Positions 55,272-64,000 of a stretch of DNA of 64,000 nt are shown piece after piece (within the stretch, counting starts at the first letter, position 1; each line of letters opens with the position of its first letter). Both the position numbers and the translations under genes were made by a program. Location: assembly GCA_902702965.1 (NCBI GenBank), contig CACRXP010000010.1:2494612-2558611 (forward strand), read 5' to 3'. This stretch comes from Spirometra erinaceieuropaei (taxonomy: Eukaryota > Platyhelminthes > Cestoda > Diphyllobothriidea > Diphyllobothriidae). The notes below the pieces were generated by a model, which ran no database searches, was not told the origin of the DNA, and saw only the letters and a program-made list of their open reading frames with translations.

Positions 55272-56599
55272 GTTTGGCCTATTCGTCTTTTTACCGCTTA
55301 CGCTGATGTATTTTGCCTACCTGAATAATTTAAGTAGAAAGATTTTGAGAGAATAAAATGTGGGCATCCGCAGGACCGTTTTGCTGTCGTTTAAAGAGTT
55401 ATTCGTATACGTAAACTTCTGAACTCCAGGAAGACCTTACATGGTAATTCGGCTTTGTTGTGACTGTACCAAGTGGAATTTGAGGACGGAAAACGATCTT
55501 TCGCAATTACTCGAGGATTTATTTCTCGCTACAAGTGTATAACCGTCATTAACAGGTAGTACGTAGTCCGTCACTTTACCGCTTGGCTACGAAAAATTGA
55601 GATTAACATATGGACGTTCACAATCATGGCTCTCACCAGGCCGTGCAGGCATCTGTGATACCACCTCTTCCTCTTCTCCCCTATTAGCTCATGTACCAGC
55701 CTACCTTAGGCATGGCGCTTTCTTCTGTTTGAAAACGCTTCAGCAAAGCGTTCGCCTGAACACTAAAGGTTTTTACGCTTTCGAAATTTCTCGTGTTTTT
55801 CCGGACGGAGAAACCGCTAGTTTTGGGTAGTGATTTAGACGGATCCGAGTTGATCTCAGTGTACTCCGATGTTTCGAATTTTCCTTCGAGTCTATTGTTG
55901 GTGGAGCATTGGCGGGGGAGGAATAATTAGGGCTGAATACCTTGGCAGGGCACGTCAGGGATTTGTAACCAGATATTGTACAGTTCTGTAGGGGCGATTG
56001 TATGACGAAAACGGAAAGATTGCTCCGGACGCGAATGCTCGTGGTGAGGAAGAATGATGTCGACTGGAAAACTTTAGCAGTATTGACACCGTCCAGCGAT
56101 TTACTTAGATTTGGCGACGTCTCAGTCTTCCCAAGGAGCGATGACTGCGTGAGTTGCGGACTTTTGGGTCACGATTCTGATTCTACCGCTTTCGCACCAG
56201 TAGGACTACAGTGTCTGGACAGTCAATCGGACCCACAGCATAACCGAACGCCACTTCAGGGACTTGCAGGACCCAGTGGTCATTGGCTCACTAACTGGGA
56301 ATGCTATGGTGTCCGAATCATGCCCAGCCGCCGTACCAACAGGCACGAAAACACACAGTAAGCGTGTCCAGTAAATAGAACATCCTTGTATGTCCTTTCT
56401 ATTCATTCGTTAATGCTTCTTATGATAGGTTCGGATAAGGATCCTAAACTCGTTTCAGCAGTTATCCTAATCCCTAGATGTCCAAATACTTGCGAAGGAC
56501 AGAGCGTATTTGAGGATGCTACTTTAATATACTGAGTAGATATTTTTGATTAGATATGTTTCTGACACCACAACTGAGTCTCTTGTCAATCTCTTGCAG
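55272..56599. other. HEATR6 intron 5
   Basis: No gene recognised; short open frames such as 56002-56361 have no domain and lack splice support. It ends in the acceptor CTCTTGCAG. Confidence 0.4.
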
Positions 56600-56830
56600 C
56601 TGGGTTTGCTGCGGGCTGTCAATGCCCTGGTCGCCGTGACACCCTACCAGCGCCTGCGCCCCGGCCTACTCTCAGACCTCTTGCCCTCGCTCAATAAGTT
56701 CCTTTTTATACAGTCATCTGCTGCCTCCACGACAGCTGCACATGAGCCAACAAAGCGGACTCACTTCCAGTCGGCTGTGCTCACCGTCTGGGGCACAGTA
56801 CTAGGCAAATCAACCGCTCCCATTCTCGAG
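56600..56830 (+). CDS. HEATR6: HEATR6-like protein, sixth visible exon
   Basis: Acceptor TTGCAG ends at 56599, donor GTAAGT at 56831, 77 codons, phase 0. Reads LGLLRAVNALVAVTPYQRLR, PGLLSDLLPSLNKFL and later QSAVLTVWGTVLGKSTAPIL. It matches the most recognisable HEATR6 block, 'LANLVxxxPYxRLKxxLLTxV', followed by 'SSLTLLGAI'. This is the strongest single basis for naming the gene. Confidence 0.87.
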
Positions 56831-57599
56831 GTAAGTCGCAACGTTTTCCCGTTATAATTGCCATCAACTCTATCAGTATGGTAACACACTTGATGACCAA
56901 CCACCTCTCTCGCCTTCCAGCTACTCATAAATGCATGAGGATTGGCTGTCTGATTAATCGATGTAACTTGTAGCGTTTTAGAGAGGACGCAGCAGCTTCC
57001 TAACGCCCTAGACATACTTGCTCTGAGCGGCTTGCAAAATGCTCCTCCTATATCAATGATCATAAACGGTCTGTTTGCGTGCTACTATGACCCCTGTTAT
57101 GAAGCTTTATGATCTTTTTAACCTTACTGATCTAACTTTGATCTTATCGGTTCTGCTAGATCCACGCAAACCGAATTTTAAACACCGTTCTTTCGGAAAA
57201 TCTGGTGTTTAAATGAATTAATGCAAAAATACTTCTATTTTGAATTTGGGTACTCATTTTGATTTCAAATGGAGTGTTTAGCTTTAGTGACACTCTCCAT
57301 TCACCGTATTATTTACTGAATTCTTCAACTCCTCCAAATTATCTCTCCAACGCAGCCGTTTCTTTTTAGTTTCTCTTTCCAATCCGGCAATGCTTGCGCA
57401 CCAGCGTTGTATTGATATATCTGTTTGTTGCTGAGCTTTGTTCCATCCATCCTGTCCTGATAGTCGGATTACCTTCACAAAACCCTCTTCTTTTGTTGCT
57501 CCAGCGAACGTCTATCTACAGTAGCTAGTCTATCTCATGAGATGTTAGCCGAAATTCTAAAATGTAATTTCAGTCCGAAGGGATTACTTAGGCAGGGTT

Positions 57600-58430
57600 G
57601 TAATACTGACTGTCGTGCAGCTTAGTCCCAGAATATTTTAGTCGCGCTAGGATGCCGCCATTTCGGTGAGCTTCCTTTCCTGCCTATGTACATCATACTC
57701 GGTAAAAAATGACTATTTGAGTAGTATGCGTCCTTCCCGTTGGCTTTCGATGCCCTTATCAACTCAATCATATTTCGTAGAGAGCATGTACCAAAATGTT
57801 CTTCATTGTACTCATTCAGTAAAATATTGCAAACTAAAATCTCGTACTCGAAAGAATGGTTTCTTTCGATTTTAAAAAACTTTTCCAATCCCCAAAGAAC
57901 TCTGAGCCCAACCCGAAACTACACTTGCGCTTAGGGTTTCAAAACTCTATGCTGTCTATTTTTGTGTAGGGAAGATCGCGTATTTCTCTGCACTGTTAAG
58001 AGGATATCATATAGGGATCATACATCTTCGCAATTGATCTTAACCATGTTGTATACTTCATAAACAGCATTTATAAACAGGCAGATACGACGCTGTATGA
58101 ATAAACATCTCAGGGTCTTAAAACATCTCCTGACTAGGAACCCTTGTAAAACCGGAGGCTACCCTTTTTCGGGTATAAAACGCAATTATCCATCAAGTGA
58201 GTACGAGGAGGAACAGTTCATCGCCTATTTTCTATAAAACGTGATTGAATTTATAAGGGTGTGGAAAACTAGTGCGAAAAAATTCATAATACTTGATCAG
58301 TCATTTTTATTGAGTGTGGTTCTTGCGAACTACCGAAAGGAAGTACATTCAAAGGCCAAAATCCTGTTGTGACTGAAATATCCTGGAATTATGCTGCATG
58401 ATAATCAATTTTAGAGCGCCATCTAAGCAA
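57600..58430. mobile_element. Foldback/MITE-like element in HEATR6 intron 6
   Basis: Homologous to 3440-4386: AAAAAATGACTATTTGAGTA (57702) against AAAAATGACTACAAAGTA (3632), TTTTAAAAAACTTTTCCAAT against TTTTAAAAGACTTTTCTAAT, and CGCTTAGGGTTTCAAAACTC (57928) against TATTTAGGCTTTCAAAACTA (3866). The end TATGCTGCATGATAATCAAT (about 58391) matches the right arm of the other copy. No protein is encoded. Confidence 0.65.
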
Positions 58431-58674
58431 TTTATCCGGAAAGATGTGGTCATGTAGCCGCACCTGATGGACACCATGCTGTCGACCTACTTAATTATTT
58501 TGGGTTGGCGTGATTACGTTGGCATGGTGTTGCTGTGCGTTGCGTTGCGGTGTGTGTTCTGTTCGCGACCTTGTTTCTCTGTTGCCGTGTCTACCTTTTT
58601 GGGCCCAATGCCGGTGGGATCCTTCCTGACTTTCGGCCTGTCGTCTCCTTCTAACTTTCTCGTTGGATGTTTCA

Positions 58675-58935
58675 GGGCTGGGGTTTAGGGCTGCGGCTAA
58701 GGGTTAGGCTTAGGGCTTGGGTTAAGGGTTAAGGTCAGCTACTACCCAACCGCGCATTCCCAATAGCTTTTCTTTTGCATACAAAAACTTGACCTCGTAG
58801 CCTGTGCGTTCCCCGACCGCACCCGTAAAAACCCCCTATTACCACCGGTCCCGTATTACAGGCGGCTGGGGTTTGCTTATTTCAGGTGCGGCTACATAAC
58901 CACATCTGACCGAGCTTAGAGTTAAGGTCACGGTT
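58675..58935. repeat. Telomere-like tract plus unit, first copy
   Basis: Begins with degenerate telomere-like GGGTTTAGGG, AAGGGTTAGG and GGGTTAAGGG, then CCGCGCATTCCCAATAGCTT and CCCCCTATTACCACCGGTCC. The same composite recurs at 59262-59505. Confidence 0.65.
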
Positions 58936-59261
58936 CGGGTTGAGGCTAGGGTGAGGGCACGGGAATGGGTACCCACTTCGAAATTAGCGCAAAAACACCT
59001 CTCATACTGGGACGTACGTATTTCCGTGTCTTCTTATCAAGATAATCCTGATGACCCATGTATCATGTGGGCATAAATGACGCGAAGTAGAGAGTCGCTC
59101 GGGCGGAAGGTGCGTCTGTGCACCCTCAGTTAGCAAGCGATAAAATCCTCCGGTGGACCGACCGGAAGAGTCAAATCTCGGGGTCGTTCTTGCCTACGAT
59201 CATGAATGGCTGATCGGGGTCATCAAAATGGTTTGCGTTGCTTCCTTAGACCAAAGCGGGA

Positions 59262-59505
59262 TTAGGGTTAGAGGTTGCGGTTAGAGGTTAGGGTTAGGGG
59301 TTGGGACAACTATTTCTCAACCACTCAAAGTACAACCGCGCATTCCCAAAAGTTTTTCCTTTGCATCCAGCTACTGGACCTCATCGTCTGTGCATTCCCC
59401 GGCCCCGTCTGTTAAAAACCCCCTATTACCACCGGATCCCGTATTACAATGTGCCTGGGGTCTGTTTATCAAAGATGCTATTACATAACCACATCTGACC
59501 ATTCA
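59262..59505. repeat. Telomere-like tract plus unit, second copy
   Basis: GATTAGGGTTAGAGGTTGCG then GGTTAGGGTTAGGGG, followed by CCGCGCATTCCCAAAAGTTT and CCCCCTATTACCACCGGATC, ending CATAACCACATCTGACC, in the same order as 58675-58935. Spacing between copies is about 575 bases. Confidence 0.65.
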
Positions 59506-59580
59506 TTCTAATCGAAAGCAGTTTTCAGAATTTCGGTTAACATTTCATGAGATAGGCCACCTACTATACGGTTTCATGAC
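59506..59580 (-). repeat. Terminal fragment of the foldback/MITE family
   Basis: TTTCATGAGATAGGCCACCT ACTATAC near 59545-59570, read in reverse, matches the terminal segment at 3445-3500 and 11075-11135 (GTAGGTG-GCTAACTCATGAAAT type). Only the end of the element remains. Confidence 0.5.
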
Positions 59581-60484
59581 CTGGTTGGTTGCGTGTGACC
59601 GTTCTCACCCTCCCCAAAACCGAGTAAGCAGCAGTGGGCAGTTCGAGTCCATCCCGAGATGGGTGTTTTTTCTGGTCCTGTGAACTATTTTAGTAGTCAG
59701 GACCATCAGGGAAATAATTTTTACTCGCAAAAAGCACGAACAATAGCAGGTTTCATCTGCGCCTTCTGTTTTCCTAGCCATTGTTCTGTCCTAACTACCG
59801 AGTGCTTGGATACGCAGCAGTCCAAACTCATCCGTGCAGTCGAACAGAGTCTGTAAATTCTCATATCTCGAACAGTAAAATCAAAACATGGGCTCAAGTA
59901 GGACAACCTAAGGAAGAGATGATTTGGCGCATGGGCCTAGCTGATCCTTTTATGTGGATTTTGGACACGACCCAGACGCTCAGAAGGTATTCACCATCTA
60001 GAAGTGTTTAGTCACTTGTGCTTACGCCACAGGGATAACGAAGGAAGCGTTAGGAAACACACTCAATCAACTGCACTGTTTCGACTCAAATGACTCTGCC
60101 GAGTGCGGGATTTGTTAGGATGAATCTGATAAAAACAGAATTTGAACCCATCTCCGACCCGGGGCCAAGGGTTTGCATGGCAGGCTTACCAGCTGACTGA
60201 CTTTTCAGGCAGTAGAAGGCCATCATTCAAAGCCGCCCGCATAATCGTGGTAGATGCCGTCACAAGTCCAAGTAAACATGCAATGCACTTCATAAATCTC
60301 CTCCTCCTTTCCGAACCAAGAGAATCATTTTAGGACCCCGCCTATATTAGAATAGTTGAGTGGCTTCGTCCCATCAAATCCTAGGTAAACTACCCCTCAT
60401 TATTTTGGACTTTGCAATAGGTTGATTCACTCCCTTCGGATAATTTTATTCTAACCTTCCCGTCTTTTATCCATCCCGTGACAG

Positions 60485-60670
60485 ATTTGCAAGTTACTGT
60501 GGGCTGAACCGAATGTAATGACTCGCCTTCAGCATAAACCTGCCGAGGACGGAGAGCGGGATGAGAACACCCTGGACGAGTCTCCTTCAAGCGGCAGCCC
60601 CCTGCATCACCTCGCTTCCGTCAGCGGACGAAAATATGCGGCAGCATTTTCGCCCTGTTGGCTCGTCGAG
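60485..60670 (+). CDS. HEATR6: HEATR6-like protein, seventh visible exon
   Basis: Acceptor CGTGACAG ends at 60484, donor GTATGC at 60671, 62 codons, phase 0. Reads ICKLLWAEPNVMTRLQHKPA, a charged and Ser-rich stretch (DESPSSGSPL), then KYAAAFSPCWLVE. It fits phase with both neighbours. The sequence itself is less conserved than the flanking exons, so the call rests mainly on splice sites and phase. Confidence 0.68.
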
Positions 60671-60749
60671 GTATGCCTTGTGAACATACTTGTGTATGCA
60701 TTATATATGTGTATATAAGACATATATATGGTTGCAGCAAGAAGGGACG

Positions 60750-61020
60750 ACAGAGAGTGCGAGTAGATTGATACAGTACTGTTTCGGGCTTATTTTACCT
60801 TCATTCAGCCAATCATAACCCTCACCATAAGCAGCGGGGACCAGAATCACAAACATGCACACAGACGCAACTGGCGCAGTTGGTCCACCACTGGGGTCTA
60901 CCAGATGGGTCATGAGCACTTCATCGAACCGAAGTTCATCATTGCCTCGCCACCTGTCATTCTCTGTCGCTGTAAATCGGTATTTGGTAAGATGGCAGTT
61001 GGTAGGCAAGCACTGTTCGC
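60750..61020. repeat. Fragment related to the 61966-62277 hairpin
   Basis: TACAGTACTGTTTCGGGCTT (60774) is repeated at 62129, and CATTCAGCCAATC-type sequence follows in both. Only the central part is shared. Confidence 0.45.
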
Positions 61021-61144
61021 TGATACTGTCGGCGTACTTACTTGTTATCAGTGGGGGTGTTTAACTTGCCTAGGGAACTGGTTATCAGTAGGTGTGCTTC
61101 TACTGCGTGAGGTAGGTCGGCCGTTTCCGTCAGGCTGTTGGGTT

Positions 61145-61420
61145 TAGTGAGGTTTACGGCTAGGCGTAGGTTACGTTTTAGGATTAGGATTTGCGTTATA
61201 GGGTCCGGCTTCGGTGTTAGGGTTTAGGTTTCCGATTATGGTTTGGCATTAGGGTTGGGGTTCGGCTTCAGGGTTAGGGTTACCGGTTAACGATTAATGG
61301 TTAACGGTTAAGGTTGGGGTTATGATTAAAGTTAAGGTTAGGGTTAAGGTTAGATTTAAAGTTAAGATTAGGGCTAGGATTAGGTTTAAGGTTAGGGTTA
61401 AGGTTAGTGTCATCCTATGA
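61145..61420. repeat. Degenerate interstitial telomere-like array
   Basis: About 275 bases of variants of TTAGGG, such as GGTGTTAGGGTTTAGG, CAGGGTTAGGGTTACC and AAGGTTAGGGTTAAGG. Purity is low and it lies in intron 7 of an intact gene, so it is not a chromosome end. Confidence 0.75.
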
Positions 61421-61534
61421 CTATTTACGTCTTTCTGTTGTGTTGGTTGAAATCCTGGTTATTGTTGTGTGGACCAGGGGGTGTGGTGGAACGCCAAGGT
61501 GAGGATCCGTCCGAGCCATCCACCTGCGGCCTCC

Positions 61535-61725
61535 CTCGTCTCCGGTCTTCTTGACTCTGTCTTGACACCGGGCTCGGGCGAGGGAGGTGGAGAGAGTGTA
61601 GGTAGATGCAGCGCAAGTCTACTGGCACTATAAACCCCTGCGCAAGTCACCGTCCCTGCTCCAACCTGCTGTGGGGCACACGGTGAACATCATCGAAATC
61701 GATGGTCGAACTGTCATTTACGTCT
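61535..61725 (+). repeat. R2 repeat copy in HEATR6 intron 7
   Basis: TAGGTAGATGCAGCGCAAGT (61600), CTGTGGGGCACACGGTGAAC (61669) and TCGAAATCGATGGTCGAACT (61691) follow the R2 order seen at 50095-50375. Confidence 0.6.
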
Positions 61726-61965
61726 TTCATTTTACGCAGGCTGTGCTGTTTCCCCTGGAATTTTTTTGAATTTCCGCCATTACTCTACCTTACTAAATCT
61801 TCCCAACACTTTTTTCGTTTATTTTTTCCCCGAAATTCCAGCATTTGTCCGGCGACACTTCTACTTACCCCACCCATATAACCCCCTTTCCCACCATTCC
61901 CGTAAGACAGGGGCCCCGCCGTCTGCCTCCCCATTCCTGATAGCCAACTGCGATCTAACCCGGTA

Positions 61966-62277
61966 TTTATTCAATCAGAAATGGACACACACCGATTTAT
62001 TGGCTTCCGGAAGCAAATACGCTCCGCATGGATGACAGGGGTCACGAGCAGGCAACCAATTACCAGGCCGAAGTCGGCCAAGTCATAATAGCAGCTACGA
62101 GTGACGACAGAGAATGTGGGTGGATTAAAACAGTACTGTTTCGGGCTTATTTTGCCCTCATCCAGCCGATTTCGGCCTGGTACTTGGTTGCCTGTTCGCG
62201 ACCCTTGCCACCCATACGGAGCCTGTTTGCTTCGGGAAGCCAATAGATCGGTGTGCATCCATTCCTGATTGAATATA
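61966..62277. repeat. Hairpin/foldback repeat in HEATR6 intron 7
   Basis: Inverted arms of about 115 bases: TTCAATCAGAAATGGACACA (61972) against the end of the second arm (TGCATCCATTCCTGATTGAA, 62254), and GAGCAGGCAACCAATTACCA (62046) against TGGTACTTGGTTGCCTGTTC (62178). The central part carries ACAGTACTGTTTCGGGCTTA, shared with 60774. No coding potential. Confidence 0.7.
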
Positions 62278-62284
62278 TGTGTAT

Positions 62285-62520
62285 ATGCAGAATAGCACTT
62301 CCGCCAAAGACAAGGGAGACTAGAATGGCCATTTCTGACTTATTAGCCGTCGTCAGTCAGTTATACCCAACCCCGAAGTGTGGAGCCCCTGGGGCTCGAT
62401 CCCGCGACCCGTTGGTTAGAAGTCCAACGTCTCTAACTACTGCCCTAAGGCACAAAAGGACGAGTGAGTTCCGCAAAAACGATCGGTGAGCGCCCCCTAC
62501 TATTGCGTATATGTACCATT
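62285..62520 (-). repeat. tRNA-derived SINE, reverse copy
   Basis: Read in reverse it has a tRNA-like head (AGTAGTTAGAGACGTTGGAC as A-box region, GTCGCGGGATCGAGCCCC as B-box region), then GGGTTGGGTATAACTGACTG, AATGGCCATTCTAGTCTCCC and the GGCGG-type tail. The complementary copy at 62640-62860 lies close by in the opposite orientation. Confidence 0.7.
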
Positions 62521-62860
62521 GCCTATGTGTACTACTAACCGCTGTGCGGCTGCTGGCGGAGATCGAGGTTGAGCCTCATGACACAAAACCGGACGAGTGT
62601 ATTCCGTTTCGTGATTGGTGAGCGCCCCTCTATCATTATATATACTAGATCGTAATGGGCAGGCCAAAGAGCACTTGAATCAGTGGTTAGGTCGTTGGAC
62701 TTCTAGCCAACAGGTCGCGAGATCGAGCCTCAATGGTCGCGAAACGTGGGGTTGGGTATAGCTGGCTGATGACGACTAATGGCCCAGAAATGGCCATTCC
62801 AGCCTCCTCCGTCTCTGGCGGTAATCATTTCTTCTGCGCATATATATGTATATGCATCAC
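62521..62860 (+). repeat. tRNA-derived SINE, forward copy
   Basis: A head module with TTGGTGAGCGCCCC (62616) precedes the tRNA-like region: AATCAGTGGTTAGGTCGTTG (A-box region) and GGTCGCGAGATCGAGCCTC (B-box region). The body GGGGTTGGGTATAGCTGGCT and AATGGCCATTCCAGCCTCCT follows, then GGCGGTAATCATTTCTTCTG and an AT-rich end. Confidence 0.72.
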
Positions 62861-62987
62861 GTAGCTGCAGACGGTGTTTCCACAAACAGTCGTCTGCTCA
62901 AGCTTGCCCTCCATTCTCTTCTCTGCCAGACTGTCCCGAGCGACCCGTCCCCATGCCGTTGATCCCCTGTTCTAATCTTCCTCTTAG

Positions 62988-63233
62988 TACTGTCTACGTC
63001 TCATCCATCCCAGCGTGGCGGACTTGGCCTGGGATGCAAAGCCCTCCACAGAGGAAGTCAAGGTAAATTCGGATACATCTGAAACACCCTCCGGCGCCAG
63101 TGGAAGCCTAGTGCAAGCCAATCAACTGCGTTTGCAGGCATTTGCCACGCTGATCCACTTCATGCCTCATTACTATGAGTGCCTACGACCTAGCATGCCA
63201 CTAATCCTCAAAACTATTCGTCTCTGCCTAAAG
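62988..63233 (+). CDS. HEATR6: HEATR6-like protein, eighth visible exon
   Basis: Acceptor CCTCTTAG ends at 62987, donor GTGAGT at 63234, 82 codons, phase 0. Reads YCLRLIHPSVADLAWDAKPS, a Ser/Gly-rich bridge, then NQLRLQAFATLIHFMPHYYE and SMPLILKTIRLCLK, a HEAT-type helix pair. The gene continues beyond the window; total length is unknown. Confidence 0.8.
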
Positions 63234-64000
63234 GTGAGTGGGCCAATCATCTTGTCTCTTCTGTGTCTCCCCTGACTCTCACTGCCGATTCGGTGCCATT
63301 TGTCTCCACACTCATGACCACTATCCTGGGCTATTCCCACCGGCTGTCGATTTTAGGCTTCTTATAACCAGACTGGGTCTTCTGTTGCCTCTTTGATATT
63401 GTCGCCTGTCGTAACCTATAACGATCACCTTGAGTAGATTGTGTTTATGCCGTGTATTATGCATGCATTGACTTGTTGGTGGATGTTACGTTTTATTCGT
63501 GGGCGTTCAAAGAGCCTAAGGATAGCCCTAAATGCGCGCCAGTCGTGGGGGTAGGCTGGAGTGTTGTGTTTGGGCAAGGGACTGCAAGGATCGGCGACCC
63601 GACTGCCGGCTTTATGGAGGTGGACAAGCAGGCGCCCATATGGGGCGCTCCGGCCCACAATCTGCAGGTGGCGGCGGGGGGCAGGGGCTACGGGGGTTGA
63701 TAGGCATCGGTGGTGTTCCTCAACCGACTGGTTGCATGGACCATGAGCTGTAACGATGTTGCCCCCGGTCCAGATACAGTAGCCCCATACGCTCGGCTAC
63801 AATGCGCCGTAGTAGTTTCGTTTGCACATTAGTGACCAAAACTCCGCATATTTGCTGCTGCTGCTGCGGTTTTATTTTCGTAAGAGGGAAAAGCGCGAGG
63901 ACAGCGATTCCGCACTTTGCGCTTCCTCCTGTTTTCGCATAATGGGCAGGATTAAGTCTGTGACGGAACTTGGTGCAGTTACAGTCTGTTATCCTGAACT
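63234..64000. other. HEATR6 intron 8, to window end
   Basis: No further exon with matching phase was recognised before the window ends. A short (CTG)n run lies at about 63855-63868. Confidence 0.4.

Noticed and set aside
58675..61420. Chromosome end
   Set aside because: The repeats are too impure and lie in introns of a gene whose exons continue on the far side.
1..64000. CRISPR arrays, rRNA genes and bacterial operons
   Set aside because: No regularly spaced short repeats with unique spacers, no rRNA core motifs and no compact gene strings were seen.

Overview
This is eukaryotic, repeat-rich DNA from a flatworm, most likely a tapeworm of the diphyllobothriid type (Spirometra, Dibothriocephalus or Schistocephalus). 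That placement is inference. It rests on split genes with GT-AG introns, a CsRn1-like Gypsy element with a CHCC Gag motif, Penelope-like elements with GIY-YIG endonuclease, a LINE whose reverse-transcriptase ORF ends in C2H2 zinc fingers, and several tRNA-like SINEs. No bacterial gene, operon or CRISPR array is present.

Three host genes are visible, all on the + strand. Two are tandem tetraspanin paralogues (copy A 1-1207, cut by the window start; copy B 16931-18189). Each has TM1-SEL-TM2, TM3 and large-loop exons with the CCG and SCC motifs, a TM4 exon and an AATAAA signal. The third is a HEATR6-type HEAT-repeat gene (42028 to beyond 63233). Eight of its exons are in the window, with matching splice phases and introns up to 6.2 kb.

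Layout. 1-6357 and 16931-22737 are two copies of a segmental duplication carrying a tetraspanin gene, a SINE-like piece, a decayed ISXO2/Merlin-like transposase, a Penelope remnant and the start of a BEL/Pao remnant. Only copy A carries a foldback element (3440-4386) and a LINE (6358-8741), so both arrived after the duplication. 8.8-14.9 kb and 25-30 kb hold copies of unnamed repeats. 22.2-26.5 kb holds BEL/Pao debris. 27-34 kb holds decayed antisense non-LTR retrotransposons. 33596-39516 is a Gypsy element read on the minus strand, with almost identical LTRs and a 4-bp target duplication, but a broken pol and a LINE tail inserted inside it. The HEATR6 introns contain a LINE split by a Penelope element and a second insert, a Tc1-like transposase, foldback elements, degenerate telomere-like arrays and a five-copy small repeat.

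No new functional system is demonstrated. The points most worth a second look are the tetraspanin tandem pair, the nested LINE/Penelope insertion, the foldback element with a flanking direct repeat of about 50 bp, and a Gypsy element whose LTRs look young while its ORFs are broken. Exon edges were placed by eye from splice motifs and phase; edges of decayed repeats are approximate.
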